This document shows, piece by piece, positions 55,387 to 64,000 of a DNA stretch of 64,000 nt (positions are counted from its first letter, which is position 1; every line of letters begins with the position of its first letter). The translations under genes and the position numbers were made by a program. The notes beneath the pieces were generated by a model. That model saw only the letters and a list, made by a program, of their open reading frames with translations, was not told the origin of the DNA and searched no databases. Origin of the DNA: Ignavibacteria bacterium (GTDB lineage: Bacteria > Bacteroidota > Ignavibacteria > Tepidaquicellales > Tepidaquicellaceae); assembly GCA_016716125.1 (NCBI GenBank), contig JADJWZ010000036.1:1-64000 (forward strand). The letters run 5' to 3'.

Positions 55387-58300
55387 ATGAAGATTATTGT
55401 ACTATTCCTACTTACACTTCTCGATGCTGATTATTTATTTTGTCAAAACTGCAATTATAAATTTGACCGATATACAACAAATGACGGGCTGTCATCAAAT
55501 ACAATTACCTGCCTAATTAAAGATAAAGATGGATTTATCTGGATCGGCACAATTGACGGTTTACATCGGTTTGACGGGAACAGTTTTAAAATCTACCATC
55601 CTGAAAGCGGCAATCATACTTCGATTAGCGATAGCTGGATAAACGAAATCTGTGATGATGGAAATTATCTATGGGTATGTACTCCCAATGGTCTGAACAG
55701 ATTGGATAAAGCAACGGGCAAATTCACAAGATACCGACATGATCCTTGGAATAATTCTTCAATAAGCAATGATTATGTAACGGCAATTTACCGCACAAGG
55801 AAAAACGAAATATGGATAGGAACAGAAGACGGTTTAAACTGGTTTGACCAAACTACAGGAAAGGTCAAAAGATATAATAGTAATAATACTCCTGCTTTAG
55901 TCAGCAATTTTATAAAGGTGTTATTTGAGGATAAAGAAGGTTATCTATGGATTGGAATGTATGGAGGAGGTTTGACCCGATATAATGATAGGAATAAAGA
56001 ATTCAAAAATTACAGATATGATCAAGAAAATCCTTTCAGCTTAAGCAGTGATTTTATAGAAAGCATAATTGAAGACAACACCGGAAATCTTTGGATAGCT
56101 ACAAACGGCGGAGGATTAAACAGGTTTGATAAAAAAAAAGAGTTATTTTACCGGCACTTGCACGACCCCACAAATCAAAACAGTATTTCCGGAAACCATG
56201 TAAAAACTTTAGCTCTCAGCAGTGATCAGATGATCTGGTCCGGAATCCATACAGATGGAATAAGCATTTTTGATCCTGTTAAAAATACATTTTCCAATTT
56301 GAAAAACTGTACCGGTGCCTCGGATATTACCAATGTTTCAAAAATATACACTGACGAAAAGGGCAGTATCTGGATATGCACATCGAAGGGTGTCTATACA
56401 TATAATAAGCACAAATGGAAATTTAATCATTATCTGAATATTCAGGGCGACAGCAATAGTATAAATGACAATGAAGTCATTTCAATATGTGATGATCTTG
56501 ACGGGAATACCTGGGTCGCAACAAAAACCGGTCTGCAAATTCTCAATAAAACTACAGGAGTTTTCAGCGGCAGAATTAACAATCTTAACAGTGCGCACGA
56601 TTTTAAAAATAATGTTATACAGCATATTTTCAGAGACAAAAAAAACTATATGTGGTTGTCTTTTAAAAGCGGTCCTTTTATAAGATATGATCCTGTGAAG
56701 AAAACAACAGACTCCTATTATGGCTTTGACGGAGAAGGAATTTCTAGCAGATGTATTTTTGAAGATAAGGAAGAAAACCTTTGGGTAGGATCGTGGACGG
56801 GCGAAGGTATTACTGTTTTCGATAAAAACAGAAATCTTAAAAGGAAATATTTGGATACGGGGAATGATATTGCTGATTTTAGTAATTCGCCAATTTATCA
56901 TATATATGAAGACAGTAAAGGAAATATCTGGATCGCTACTTTTGAAGGATTGATTATGCTTGAACCCGCTGCTGATATAGTAATGATTTTTAAGAATGAT
57001 CCTGAGAATCCGAATACTCTCAGCGATAACCGGGTAACAGGGATTGTAGAAGATAATGAAGGCTTTCTATGGATATCAACTTATGGAGAAGGTTTGAATA
57101 AGTTTGATCCTGTTACAAAAAGTTTCAGGCATTATATTGAAGACTGGCTCGGCGCTGATATTATAGTTGAAATTTTACAGGATGACAATGAAAATTTATG
57201 GCTAAGTAATTTTAAAGGCATTTCCAGGTTCAGCCCCGACAATGAAACATTTACCAATTACGGTACGGGAGACGGAGTTCAGGGATTGGAATTTTCAATC
57301 GGAGCGTCATATAAAGCGGAAGACGGAAAAATGTACTTTGGCGGTGTTAATGGATTTAATTCTTTTTATCCTGACAGCATTTCCAAAAATGAAAGCATTC
57401 CAAATATTGTAATCACCAAATTTAAGATATTCAATAAAGAAGTAAACCTTGAAAAATCTATCACCAAAACTAATGAGATCACCATCTCACACAAAGAAAA
57501 CTTTTTTTCATTTGACTTTGCTTCACTGGATTTTACAAACCCGGTTAAAAACCAATATGCTTATTTTTTAGTAGGAGTGGATAAGGATTGGAATTATGTG
57601 GGAAAAGTAAGAACCGCAAACTATACTGACATAGCTCCCGGCGATTATACATTCAGAGTAAAAGGTTCAAACAACGATGGAGTATGGAATGAAGAAGGAA
57701 CCTCCTTGAAATTAACTATCACTCCCCCGTTCTATAAAACATTTTGGTTTAAGGGATTATCGGTTTTGTTTATTGCCGGAGCAATAGGGTTTATTTTCAG
57801 ACAAAAAGTAAAGAGAATTGAAACGGAGAAGAAAACACAGGTAGAATTTAGTAAAAAGCTTATGAGATCCCAGGAAACCGACAGAAAAAGAGTAGCAGCA
57901 GAACTTCATGACAGTCTGGCTCAGCACTTACTTATTATTAAAAGCAAAGCAAATATTATATTCAAAAAGACAGGGGATGTAAATATTAAAAATCAATTAA
58001 ATGAAATTTCCGAGCTGAGCACTTCTACTCTTGATGAAATTCGTAAAATATCGTATAACCTGAGACCTTATGAGCTGGACCGGCTTGGATTATCAAAAAC
58101 ATTATTATCGGCATTTGAAAATGTCAATGAATCAACAAATATAAAATTTGATATTGAAGTTGATGATATCGATAAAATGCTTGAAGACGAAATTGAGATA
58201 AATATTTACAGGATCATTCAGGAAATCAATAATAATATTATAAAACATTCTGAAGCAACTGAAGTAACCGGGAGCATTACAAATACTGAAAATGATATTT

Positions 58301-58485
58301 TGATATCTATTTCTGATAATGGAAAAGGGTTTAATTCCGGTAAGAAATTATTGGACACAGACGAAAAGGGCTTTGGGCTAAAAGGTATTTCTGAAAGAGT
58401 AAAATTGTTTGAAGGGACTTTTAAGATTAATTCGGAAAACGGAAAAGGAACACAAATTGAAATATGCATACCTTTGAAGAAATAA
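55387..58485 (+). CDS. Propeller-sensor histidine kinase (Reg_prop, Y_Y_Y, HisKA_3)
   Basis: From ATG 55387 the protein has 1032 residues: a signal peptide (1-19), about fourteen regulator-propeller motifs (DGFIWIGTIDGLHRFDG, LWVCTPNGLNRLDK, IWIATFEGLIMLEP) forming two periplasmic propellers, and a Y_Y_Y domain (about 695-790, VGVDKDWNYVGKVRTANYT). One membrane helix (GLSVLFIAGAIGFIF) and a cytoplasmic HisKA_3 kinase follow, with His841 in ELHDSLAQHL, then a HATPase domain (DNGKGFN, GFGLKGISERV). It lacks the AraC and receiver domains of hybrid HTCS kinases. The NarL-type regulator starts 14 bp downstream and is the clear partner. The ligand is probably a polymer or glycan by analogy with such propellers. 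Confidence 0.92.
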   Translation: MKIIVLFLLTLLDADYLFCQNCNYKFDRYTTNDGLSSNTITCLIKDKDGFIWIGTIDGLHRFDGNSFKIYHPESGNHTSISDSWINEICDDGNYLWVCTPNGLNRLDKATGKFTRYRHDPWNNSSISNDYVTAIYRTRKNEIWIGTEDGLNWFDQTTGKVKRYNSNNTPALVSNFIKVLFEDKEGYLWIGMYGGGLTRYNDRNKEFKNYRYDQENPFSLSSDFIESIIEDNTGNLWIATNGGGLNRFDKKKELFYRHLHDPTNQNSISGNHVKTLALSSDQMIWSGIHTDGISIFDPVKNTFSNLKNCTGASDITNVSKIYTDEKGSIWICTSKGVYTYNKHKWKFNHYLNIQGDSNSINDNEVISICDDLDGNTWVATKTGLQILNKTTGVFSGRINNLNSAHDFKNNVIQHIFRDKKNYMWLSFKSGPFIRYDPVKKTTDSYYGFDGEGISSRCIFEDKEENLWVGSWTGEGITVFDKNRNLKRKYLDTGNDIADFSNSPIYHIYEDSKGNIWIATFEGLIMLEPAADIVMIFKNDPENPNTLSDNRVTGIVEDNEGFLWISTYGEGLNKFDPVTKSFRHYIEDWLGADIIVEILQDDNENLWLSNFKGISRFSPDNETFTNYGTGDGVQGLEFSIGASYKAEDGKMYFGGVNGFNSFYPDSISKNESIPNIVITKFKIFNKEVNLEKSITKTNEITISHKENFFSFDFASLDFTNPVKNQYAYFLVGVDKDWNYVGKVRTANYTDIAPGDYTFRVKGSNNDGVWNEEGTSLKLTITPPFYKTFWFKGLSVLFIAGAIGFIFRQKVKRIETEKKTQVEFSKKLMRSQETDRKRVAAELHDSLAQHLLIIKSKANIIFKKTGDVNIKNQLNEISELSTSTLDEIRKISYNLRPYELDRLGLSKTLLSAFENVNESTNIKFDIEVDDIDKMLEDEIEINIYRIIQEINNNIIKHSEATEVTGSITNTENDILISISDNGKGFNSGKKLLDTDEKGFGLKGISERVKLFEGTFKINSENGKGTQIEICIPLKK

Positions 58486-58499
58486 AATATAATTAATTA

Positions 58500-59153
58500 A
58501 TGAATGAGATTATTAAAGTAATTATTGTTGATGATCATCCGATATTCAGAAACGGGTTGAAACAAATAATTCAAGAAGAGAATGACATAGAAGTAATTGA
58601 CGAAGCAGGAAACGGGGAAATGGCATTAAAACTCATTAATGAAAAAAATCCTGATATAGCAATACTGGATATAGACATGCCTAAGAAAACAGGACTGGAA
58701 GTTCAAAAGGAGCTCAACAAAAAAATGAATCCCGTAAAAATAATTTTCCTGACAATGTATAAGGAAGAAAATGTTTTTAATGAAGCCATGGATTTAGGTG
58801 TGAAAGGATATGTCCTGAAAGAAAGCGCGGTGGACGATATTTGTGTATGTATCCGTTTGGTTGCCAATGGCGATTATGCGATAAGCCCAGTAATTTCAAA
58901 TTATCTTGTCAAAAGACTTAGCCTGAATAAAACCTTTGAAAAAAATAATCCATCTATATCCGATCTCACACCTTCAGAAAAAAATATCTTAAGACTGATC
59001 GCACAGAACAAAACTACGAAAGAGATAGCAGATGAACTATACATCAGCTACAAAACCGTAAAGTCGCACAGGACAAATATCAGCAAAAAGCTTAACCTCC
59101 AGGGAAATTTAAATTTAGTAAGATTTGCAATTGAAAATAAATCACTCCTTTGA
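58500..59153 (+). CDS. NarL/LuxR-type response regulator
   Basis: A 217-aa regulator. The receiver domain (5-122) has phosphoacceptor Asp57 (IAILDIDMPKKTG) and the typical YVLKESA end. The LuxR-type HTH domain (148-210) has LTPSEKNILRLIAQNKTTKE and YISYKTVKSHRTNISKKLNL. It starts 14 bp after the kinase gene; the HisKA_3/NarL pairing is the usual one. Target genes are unknown; the flanking secreted propeller genes are candidates by position only. Confidence 0.93.
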   Translation: MNEIIKVIIVDDHPIFRNGLKQIIQEENDIEVIDEAGNGEMALKLINEKNPDIAILDIDMPKKTGLEVQKELNKKMNPVKIIFLTMYKEENVFNEAMDLGVKGYVLKESAVDDICVCIRLVANGDYAISPVISNYLVKRLSLNKTFEKNNPSISDLTPSEKNILRLIAQNKTTKEIADELYISYKTVKSHRTNISKKLNLQGNLNLVRFAIENKSLL

Positions 59154-59498
59154 TATTTGTTGTAGTCACGGGTAATTTTTCACTCTAACCTACATTTTTC
59201 TCAACTCTAAATCATTATTATAAACAAATTCCATTCTACCGGGATCGTATACACCTTAGGACCTAGAGAAAATACACATCAGGACCGATTATAATTTCAA
59301 AATGTTTTCAGCATTTTTGTACATCAATTTTGAACAGAGCTCAATTGGAAAAGTCATAAGTACAATTTCATTTTTAGTTTTGAGACGGTCTCAGTTCAAA
59401 GGAAAGAAATAGTAATAACCGGAAATAATCATTCTTGATCCCGAAGGAGTAAAGGAATTAAACACCAATTTAAACACTAACAATAAAAAATTATAACA
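59154..59498. other. Intergenic region without recognised gene
   Basis: These 345 bp follow the response regulator. I see no coding signal, stable hairpin with T-run or repeat. A GAGACGGTCTC palindrome lies near 59380, with no known role here. Confidence 0.5.
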
Positions 59499-59660
59499 AT
59501 GCTCAAAAAAGCAATTATTTTTTTACTTTTGAATATTTTTTTGTATAACGAAGAAATTATAAACATAAGAATTATTGACATACCTGTGATTATTATTTTA
59601 AAAACTCAGTCTCAGCTTAGCGATATATTGACATACCAGGAAGTGGGGCTTTTCATATGA
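59499..59660 (+). CDS. Possible 53-aa protein preceding the receiver gene
   Basis: The short frame MLKKAIIFLLLNIFLYNEEI continues with an Ile-rich stretch and ends LTYQEVGLFI. It could be a small exported or membrane peptide. No ribosome site is evident, and AT-rich DNA often gives such frames. It lies 90 bp before the lone receiver gene. Low confidence. Confidence 0.25.
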   Translation: MLKKAIIFLLLNIFLYNEEIINIRIIDIPVIIILKTQSQLSDILTYQEVGLFI

Positions 59661-59751
59661 ATATATTTTATCTTAAGAAATGCCCGGCGGTTTATGACAT
59701 GTTACAATACTGCAGAGATACACTTAGAAGTATACTTATACTAAACACAAG

Positions 59752-60093
59752 ATGAGACTTTTAATTGTTGAAGATAATTCTGAAATCAGAGAAATGATAA
59801 GGAGCTTGTTCGAATCAAAGTTTAATTTGATAAGAGTGTGTGAGGACGGCGATACTGCGCTGTCAGAGTATGAGTCATTCAGACCTGACTGGATTTTTAT
59901 GGATATTGAAATGAAAAAAGTTGACGGAATAACGGCTTCAAAAGAGATTTTAAAATTATATCCGGAGGCAAAAATAATTATCATTACAAATCACAAGAGT
60001 GCAAGTATTAAAAGAGAATTGATTTCCGCCGGAGTCCAAAAATATGTATTAAAGGAAAACATGCATAGCTTGCTTGATATGTTTGATTATTAA
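59752..60093 (+). CDS. Single-domain response regulator
   Basis: A 113-aa stand-alone receiver: acidic pair Glu7-Asp8, phosphoacceptor Asp51 (WIFMDIEMKKVDG), conserved Thr/Ser (IIIITNHKSAS) and Lys in YVLKENM. The end resembles the NarL-type receiver, but there is no output domain. It may be a truncated NarL-type regulator or a phosphate sink or connector for the nearby kinase at 55387. The kinase link is inferred from proximity (1.3 kb). The next gene is the propeller-dockerin protein. Confidence 0.85.
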   Translation: MRLLIVEDNSEIREMIRSLFESKFNLIRVCEDGDTALSEYESFRPDWIFMDIEMKKVDGITASKEILKLYPEAKIIIITNHKSASIKRELISAGVQKYVLKENMHSLLDMFDY

Positions 60094-60363
60094 GTTCAAT
60101 GCTACAATTAATCAAATTTTGATTTGTCAAATTGTATAAAATGATTGTAAATTTGTACAGTTGCGAATAAATTTGTGAAACGAAGTTAACTTTGATTGTT
60201 CCGGAAAAATTTATTATATATAAATTGCAAAAAGCCAAATCCAAAAATGAAAATTTAAAAAAAAATAATAGTTGTGTTCATTTTCAGAGTAACTGCAGAA
60301 ATGAAATTTTCAGAAAAAGATAATTCTAATAAAAAATATTTCAAAAAATAAAAATTAAGTATC

Positions 60364-62739
60364 GTGAAAAAAACAAATTCAATCTTTAAAGCATTTGCTT
60401 TGGTAATTATTTTTAGCGCTTCAGGATTTTCTCAGCAGTCAGATGACTGGGAGTGGCAGAACCCAAAGCCACAGGGAAATAATATTTATGATATCATGTT
60501 CGTTGATGATAATAACGGATTTGCCGCAGGAAGATTCGGAACATTTCTTGTTACTGCTGACGGCGGAGTCAGCTGGGAAATTAAAAACATTCAAATCGAA
60601 AATGATTTGCTCAGTATTTACTTCTTTGATGCTAATACAGGATATTTAAGCGGTACATCGGGTTTTGCTGCAAAAACAACCGACGGGGGAAACTCATGGG
60701 ATACTCTTAACTTTCCTACTGATAACAGGTTAAACAAAATTGTTTTCACTGATATGAATACCGGATATGTGATCAGTTCATCTTCATTGACAAGCCATGT
60801 TTATAAAACCACGAACGGCGGATTGGATTGGATAAATCAATTAAACGGCGGAGCAACATTCCTAAATGACATTTATTTTATAGATGCTCAAAACGGATAT
60901 GCAGTCGGAAGCAGTTTTTCCAGCACCATAATTAAAACTACCAACGGCGGAGATGAATGGAATCTGGTAGAACAAGGAAATTTTTCAGCGCTATATTCTG
61001 TATTTTTTACAAATACCTCTATGGGCTTTGCTGCAGGAGATGATGGTCATGTTCTGAAATCATCAAATAGCGGGATGAATTGGACCCGTGTAGGTTCTTC
61101 GACCTCTCTGGAATTAAATTCTATACAGTTTATAGATCAAAACACCGGATACATTGCAGGGTATGGAGATAATTTACTCAGAACAACAAATGCCGGAACT
61201 AACTGGACTGTCACCGCTTTCAGTCTATCAGGATACTATAATAATTTCGAAATTACACCTAATAACACTTTCCATCTTGCAGGGGATTATGGAACTATGC
61301 ATAGAAGCACCAACTTCGGATCGAATTGGATTTCTCAATCCAATCTCACCGAAGCTACACTATGGGATGTTACTTTGATTAATGAAAATACCGGCATAGC
61401 AGTTGGGTCCTGGACTCAGAATGAAAACCTGCTTAGAACTACTAATGGGGGGGATAATTGGTATACTATTAATTCCGGTACAAATTTATCTCTGTTCTCT
61501 GTTGACTTCATTGATGATAATACAGGGTATGCATGCGGAACAGTCGGTACTTTAATTAAAACAACAAATTCCGGTGAGAACTGGCAGACAATTAACAGCG
61601 GTACTACGGGAATTCTTCTTGGTATTCATTTCCCATCACCTAATACCGGATACATTGGAGTTTCAAACGGGCAAATAATAAAGACAACTAATGCCGGAGT
61701 AAACTGGACCTTCGCCGGTTCAACAGGTAATTCAATATCTTCCATATTTTTTTCGGATGAGATGACAGGTTATGCAACCGGAAGCTCCTTCAATCAGGCA
61801 TTCAAAACAACAAACGGCGGAAGTAACTGGGCGCTGATGTCACATAACTTGACGGGAGGTAATATCAGAAGTGTGTTTTTTTTAAATGCTGATACAGGAT
61901 ATATGACTGCAACAGGAATTGCACGAACTACAAATGCAGGACTTTCATGGCAGACATTGAATGTACCGTCACAATTGTACAGAGACGTCAAATTCAATGA
62001 TAATTTCGGATATGCTGTTGGATCAAATGGTAAGATTATAAAATCTACCGATTACGGTGATAACTGGATAACGCAGCCAACGGTAACACGTAACGACTTG
62101 TTCTCATTAGATTTTACAGGAGAATACAATTTATATGCAGTAGGTCTTGTAGGAACAATACTACATACAATTCCGACAGAACTCAGGCAAATCACAATAG
62201 TAAATTTAACATCGTTCATTGAAGGATTCTATAATCCGTCATCGGATTCTCAGATCAGTGATACTATTAAAGTTTATCTGAGAAATGCTGTTTCACCGTA
62301 TTTGTTGAAAGATTCAGCATCAGTGATAATGCAGCCGGACGGAAGTTCTAATATGAGTTTTAACGGAATACTTCCGGGTCAATACTATATTGTTGTCAAA
62401 CACAGAAACAGCATTGAGACATGGAGCAGATCAGGCGGTGAAAATATTATCACGGGATCAACTTTGAATTATAATATGTCAGATCAAATCACAAAAGCGT
62501 TTGGAAATAATATGCAGCAGGTTGATTCAGCACCGGTGAGATTTGCTTTGTTCAGCGGTGATGTAAATCAGGACGGAGTAGTTGACGGTACTGATATGAG
62601 TTTGATCGATAACGATTTATTAAATTCCGTCACAGGTTACGTAAATACGGATATAAACGGAGATGAAGTAATTGATATTTCAGATTTTGCCATAGCTGAT
62701 AACAATGTGTTCAATATTGTATCAAAGATAATTCCATAA
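60364..62739 (+). CDS. YCF48-like protein with C-terminal dockerin-like module (paralogue)
   Basis: A 791-aa exported protein starting at GTG, with signal peptide to about residue 25 (SGFSQQ). It is a full-length paralogue of 52229. The blade region is similar but diverged, and the last 190 residues (from TELRQITIVNLTSFIEGFYN) are almost identical at protein and DNA level. Two dockerin-type Ca2+ loops end the protein (VNQDGVVDGTDM, INGDEVIDISDF). The stronger conservation of the tail suggests gene conversion or strong constraint. It is followed by two further dockerin remnants. Confidence 0.87.
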   Translation: MKKTNSIFKAFALVIIFSASGFSQQSDDWEWQNPKPQGNNIYDIMFVDDNNGFAAGRFGTFLVTADGGVSWEIKNIQIENDLLSIYFFDANTGYLSGTSGFAAKTTDGGNSWDTLNFPTDNRLNKIVFTDMNTGYVISSSSLTSHVYKTTNGGLDWINQLNGGATFLNDIYFIDAQNGYAVGSSFSSTIIKTTNGGDEWNLVEQGNFSALYSVFFTNTSMGFAAGDDGHVLKSSNSGMNWTRVGSSTSLELNSIQFIDQNTGYIAGYGDNLLRTTNAGTNWTVTAFSLSGYYNNFEITPNNTFHLAGDYGTMHRSTNFGSNWISQSNLTEATLWDVTLINENTGIAVGSWTQNENLLRTTNGGDNWYTINSGTNLSLFSVDFIDDNTGYACGTVGTLIKTTNSGENWQTINSGTTGILLGIHFPSPNTGYIGVSNGQIIKTTNAGVNWTFAGSTGNSISSIFFSDEMTGYATGSSFNQAFKTTNGGSNWALMSHNLTGGNIRSVFFLNADTGYMTATGIARTTNAGLSWQTLNVPSQLYRDVKFNDNFGYAVGSNGKIIKSTDYGDNWITQPTVTRNDLFSLDFTGEYNLYAVGLVGTILHTIPTELRQITIVNLTSFIEGFYNPSSDSQISDTIKVYLRNAVSPYLLKDSASVIMQPDGSSNMSFNGILPGQYYIVVKHRNSIETWSRSGGENIITGSTLNYNMSDQITKAFGNNMQQVDSAPVRFALFSGDVNQDGVVDGTDMSLIDNDLLNSVTGYVNTDINGDEVIDISDFAIADNNVFNIVSKIIP

Positions 62740-62788
62740 TATAAATAAGGATTGAGTATTTTAAAATCAGAATTTGTATCACTTTTCT

Positions 62789-62935
62789 GATCTGAGTTTA
62801 ACAGATAATGATGCATTTAATTTTGAGACAGACTATTTGAATACTGACGTAAATGGTGATAATATAACTGACGTAACGGATCTAGTGTTAATTGATAATA
62901 ATGCAATTAATTTTATAAGAATGCAAAGACCGTAA
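62789..62935 (+). pseudogene. Dockerin-like remnant 1
   Basis: This stretch translates as DLSLTDNDAFNF, then TDYLNTDVNGDNITDVTDLV and LIDNNAINF, ending MQRP and TAA at 62935. It is the second half of a dockerin module like that of 60364-62739. There is no start and no passenger. Confidence 0.65.
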
Positions 62936-63029
62936 AAATATTTTTATATTCTTTTGTTAAAAAGTTAAAGATTAAGATCACAGGTTTACTGGTAATTTAA
63001 ATATAAATTTTTACAAATTTTCTTCACTG

Positions 63030-63311
63030 GCTTATGGTAATAATCAGATCCTAAAAGGAAGCAAGTATTGTTTTTATTCAGGGGATGTTAATCAGGATAG
63101 TACAATAGATTTAACAGAACTGATCAGCGTTTTTAATGAAAGTAATAATTTATTGACCGGATACGTTCCGCAGTATAGCAATGTGGATATGTTTGTTGAT
63201 TTAACAGATCTGATTATTACCAACGTGCAGTCGTTTATTAAGGTCTTTCTGATTGGTTTTTTTAAAAAAAAATTTAAAGATTTTAGAAATGGATTGGAAA
63301 AGAAGTTTTAG
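63030..63311 (+). pseudogene. Dockerin-like remnant 2
   Basis: The reading AYGNNQILKGSKYCFYSGDV, NQDSTIDLTELISVF and VDMFVDLTDLIITN matches the AYGNN ... YSGDVNQNG part of the gene at 32817 better than that of 60364. It runs on to a TAG at 63311 with a Lys/Phe-rich tail. A few upstream residues (FSSL) extend the match. No start codon or passenger is present, so it is a decayed end of another dockerin-ended gene. Confidence 0.65.
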
Positions 63312-63419
63312 CCCCAAACTTCTGTAATAATATTATTAATAATGTATTTAAATTTTTGGCAAAATCCGCCCGGACCGTTTGTTCTTACCCACTGTGAATG
63401 TAATGTTCCGGAAATATCT

Positions 63420-63614
63420 CTATGTCGCCTTATCCTTGGTACTTTTCAAAAGTGCTATGCCCGCAAAAAAGAAAATTACACCAAGAATCCCGTAAATAAT
63501 AATTTCTTTTATATTTCTTTCTCCGTAACCTCCATTCATAAAATTGAATGCTGCTAAAATAAGCCCGGCTATACCTAGAAGAGAAAGGATAATTCCGAAA
63601 ATTCTTTTTTCCAT
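63420..63614 (-). CDS. Small two-helix membrane protein
   Basis: A 64-aa protein with two membrane helices (IFGIILSLLGIAGLILAAF and IIIYGILGVIFFFAGIALL) joined by a loop MNGGYGERNIKE, and a basic tail STKDKAT. Very similar small hypotheticals are common in Bacteroidota; function unknown. Its ATG at 63614 begins the conserved MEKRIFGI segment, so the start is well supported. Confidence 0.8.
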   Translation of the reverse strand: MEKRIFGIILSLLGIAGLILAAFNFMNGGYGERNIKEIIIYGILGVIFFFAGIALLKSTKDKAT

Positions 63615-64000
63615 GATTTAATTTTTTTTATTTCTTAAAATAATTATTTATATGATGAAATGTTATTCTTTTGATATTATAAATTATTATTTCAACCCAC
63701 AGGTGTCCAAAACATTTTTTATTCTATATTAAAATATCAAATTCAGTTATAATCAACACTTTAATTGTGTCTTTAAAAAACAACCTTCATTATTGTTACC
63801 CCGCAATGCTCTTAGCGGGAATCCAGTCATGTCACCTTCAAAAGCAAAAAATTCTATCTTATTTATTAGATTGTTAAGTAGTTAATATATAATTCATAGT
63901 GAAGTCCCGGTTTTAATTCCAAAACTATAAGATAAGTATACTGCATGTACAAAAGATAATAACTTGATATAATTACGAATTAAATATCTTTTACGGATAT
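63615..64000. other. Intergenic region at the right edge
   Basis: Except for the REP-like hairpin at 63799-63820 I see no feature. No frame of useful length is open on either strand. A gene may start beyond the window. Confidence 0.5.
63799..63820. repeat. REP-like hairpin (CCCGC ... GCGGGAATCCAG)
   Basis: CCCGC and GCGGG pair around a short loop and are followed by AATCCAG. The ending GCGGGAATCCAG is a common form of dispersed palindromic repeats in many bacteria. Only this one copy is visible here. Confidence 0.5.

Noticed and set aside
36520..62739. YCF48-like proteins as photosystem II assembly factors
   Set aside because: No photosynthesis genes are present, and the proteins carry signal peptides with T9SS or dockerin tails; only the blade fold is shared.
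63342..63557. 71-codon plus-strand frame
   Set aside because: Antisense to the convincing small membrane protein at 63420-63614; composition is not protein-like.

Overview
The window is low-GC DNA from a member of the Ignavibacteriota/Bacteroidota-Chlorobiota lineage. The main evidence is ten secreted proteins that end in a type IX secretion (T9SS) sorting domain with an N-[YF]-P-N-P-F-N-P motif and a basic tail. Supporting evidence is a Bacteroidota-style kdp locus and heptamer repeats of the kind common in this group. No phylogenetic marker is present, so the assignment rests on protein style. No rRNA and no clearly intact tRNA were found. No T9SS machinery, CRISPR array or transposase was found either.

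Layout. (1) 1-4343: a decayed YCF48-type secreted protein, a 127-bp tandem array of tRNA-Asp-like sequence, then about six tandem units of about 440 bp. Each unit carries a small GIY-YIG nuclease gene followed by the 3' half of tRNA-Asp and a terminator; a different GIY-YIG gene ends the series. The consensus here has many single-base indels. (2) 4349-12853, mostly minus strand: a Rid-family protein, SIMPL protein, GNAT acetyltransferase, two T9SS cargo proteins, a divergent HD-domain protein, a DinB-fold protein and a cyclase-TolB-TPR protein. (3) 13102-23800: a potassium-uptake island. It has an NtrC-type regulator (one frameshift), four 19-bp iterons with a candidate sigma-54 promoter, an unknown 30-aa membrane peptide, kdpF, kdpA, kdpB, kdpC, an unknown 70-aa membrane protein, an outer-membrane beta-barrel protein, a short KdpD (sensor and Usp domains only) and a separate membrane histidine kinase. 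(4) 23873-36203: an accessory stretch with two truncated DUF1801 copies around a lipoprotein-like gene, a 650-bp array of thirty-one 21-bp repeats, acetyltransferase and DinB genes, a cyclase-NB-ARC-TPR protein, a dockerin-ended protein, a PGM1-type ATP-grasp protein and two frameshifted genes. (5) 36520-63311: a cluster of large secreted beta-propeller proteins (YCF48-like, SBBP-like and regulator-propeller types) ending in T9SS domains or in a shared dockerin module. A propeller-sensor histidine kinase, a NarL-type regulator and a lone receiver domain lie among them. Several remnants of sorting and dockerin domains lie between the genes.

How it fits together. The kdp island reads as a complete high-affinity K+ uptake operon in which KdpE is replaced by a sigma-54 activator and KdpD is split over two genes. 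The propeller cluster looks like a family of exported proteins expanding by duplication, with C-terminal modules swapped or homogenised between unrelated passengers. The most unusual parts are the GIY-YIG/tRNA-Asp array, the 21-bp array and the kdp iterons. Several frameshifts fall in short homopolymers, so residual sequencing error must be excluded before any of these genes is called dead.
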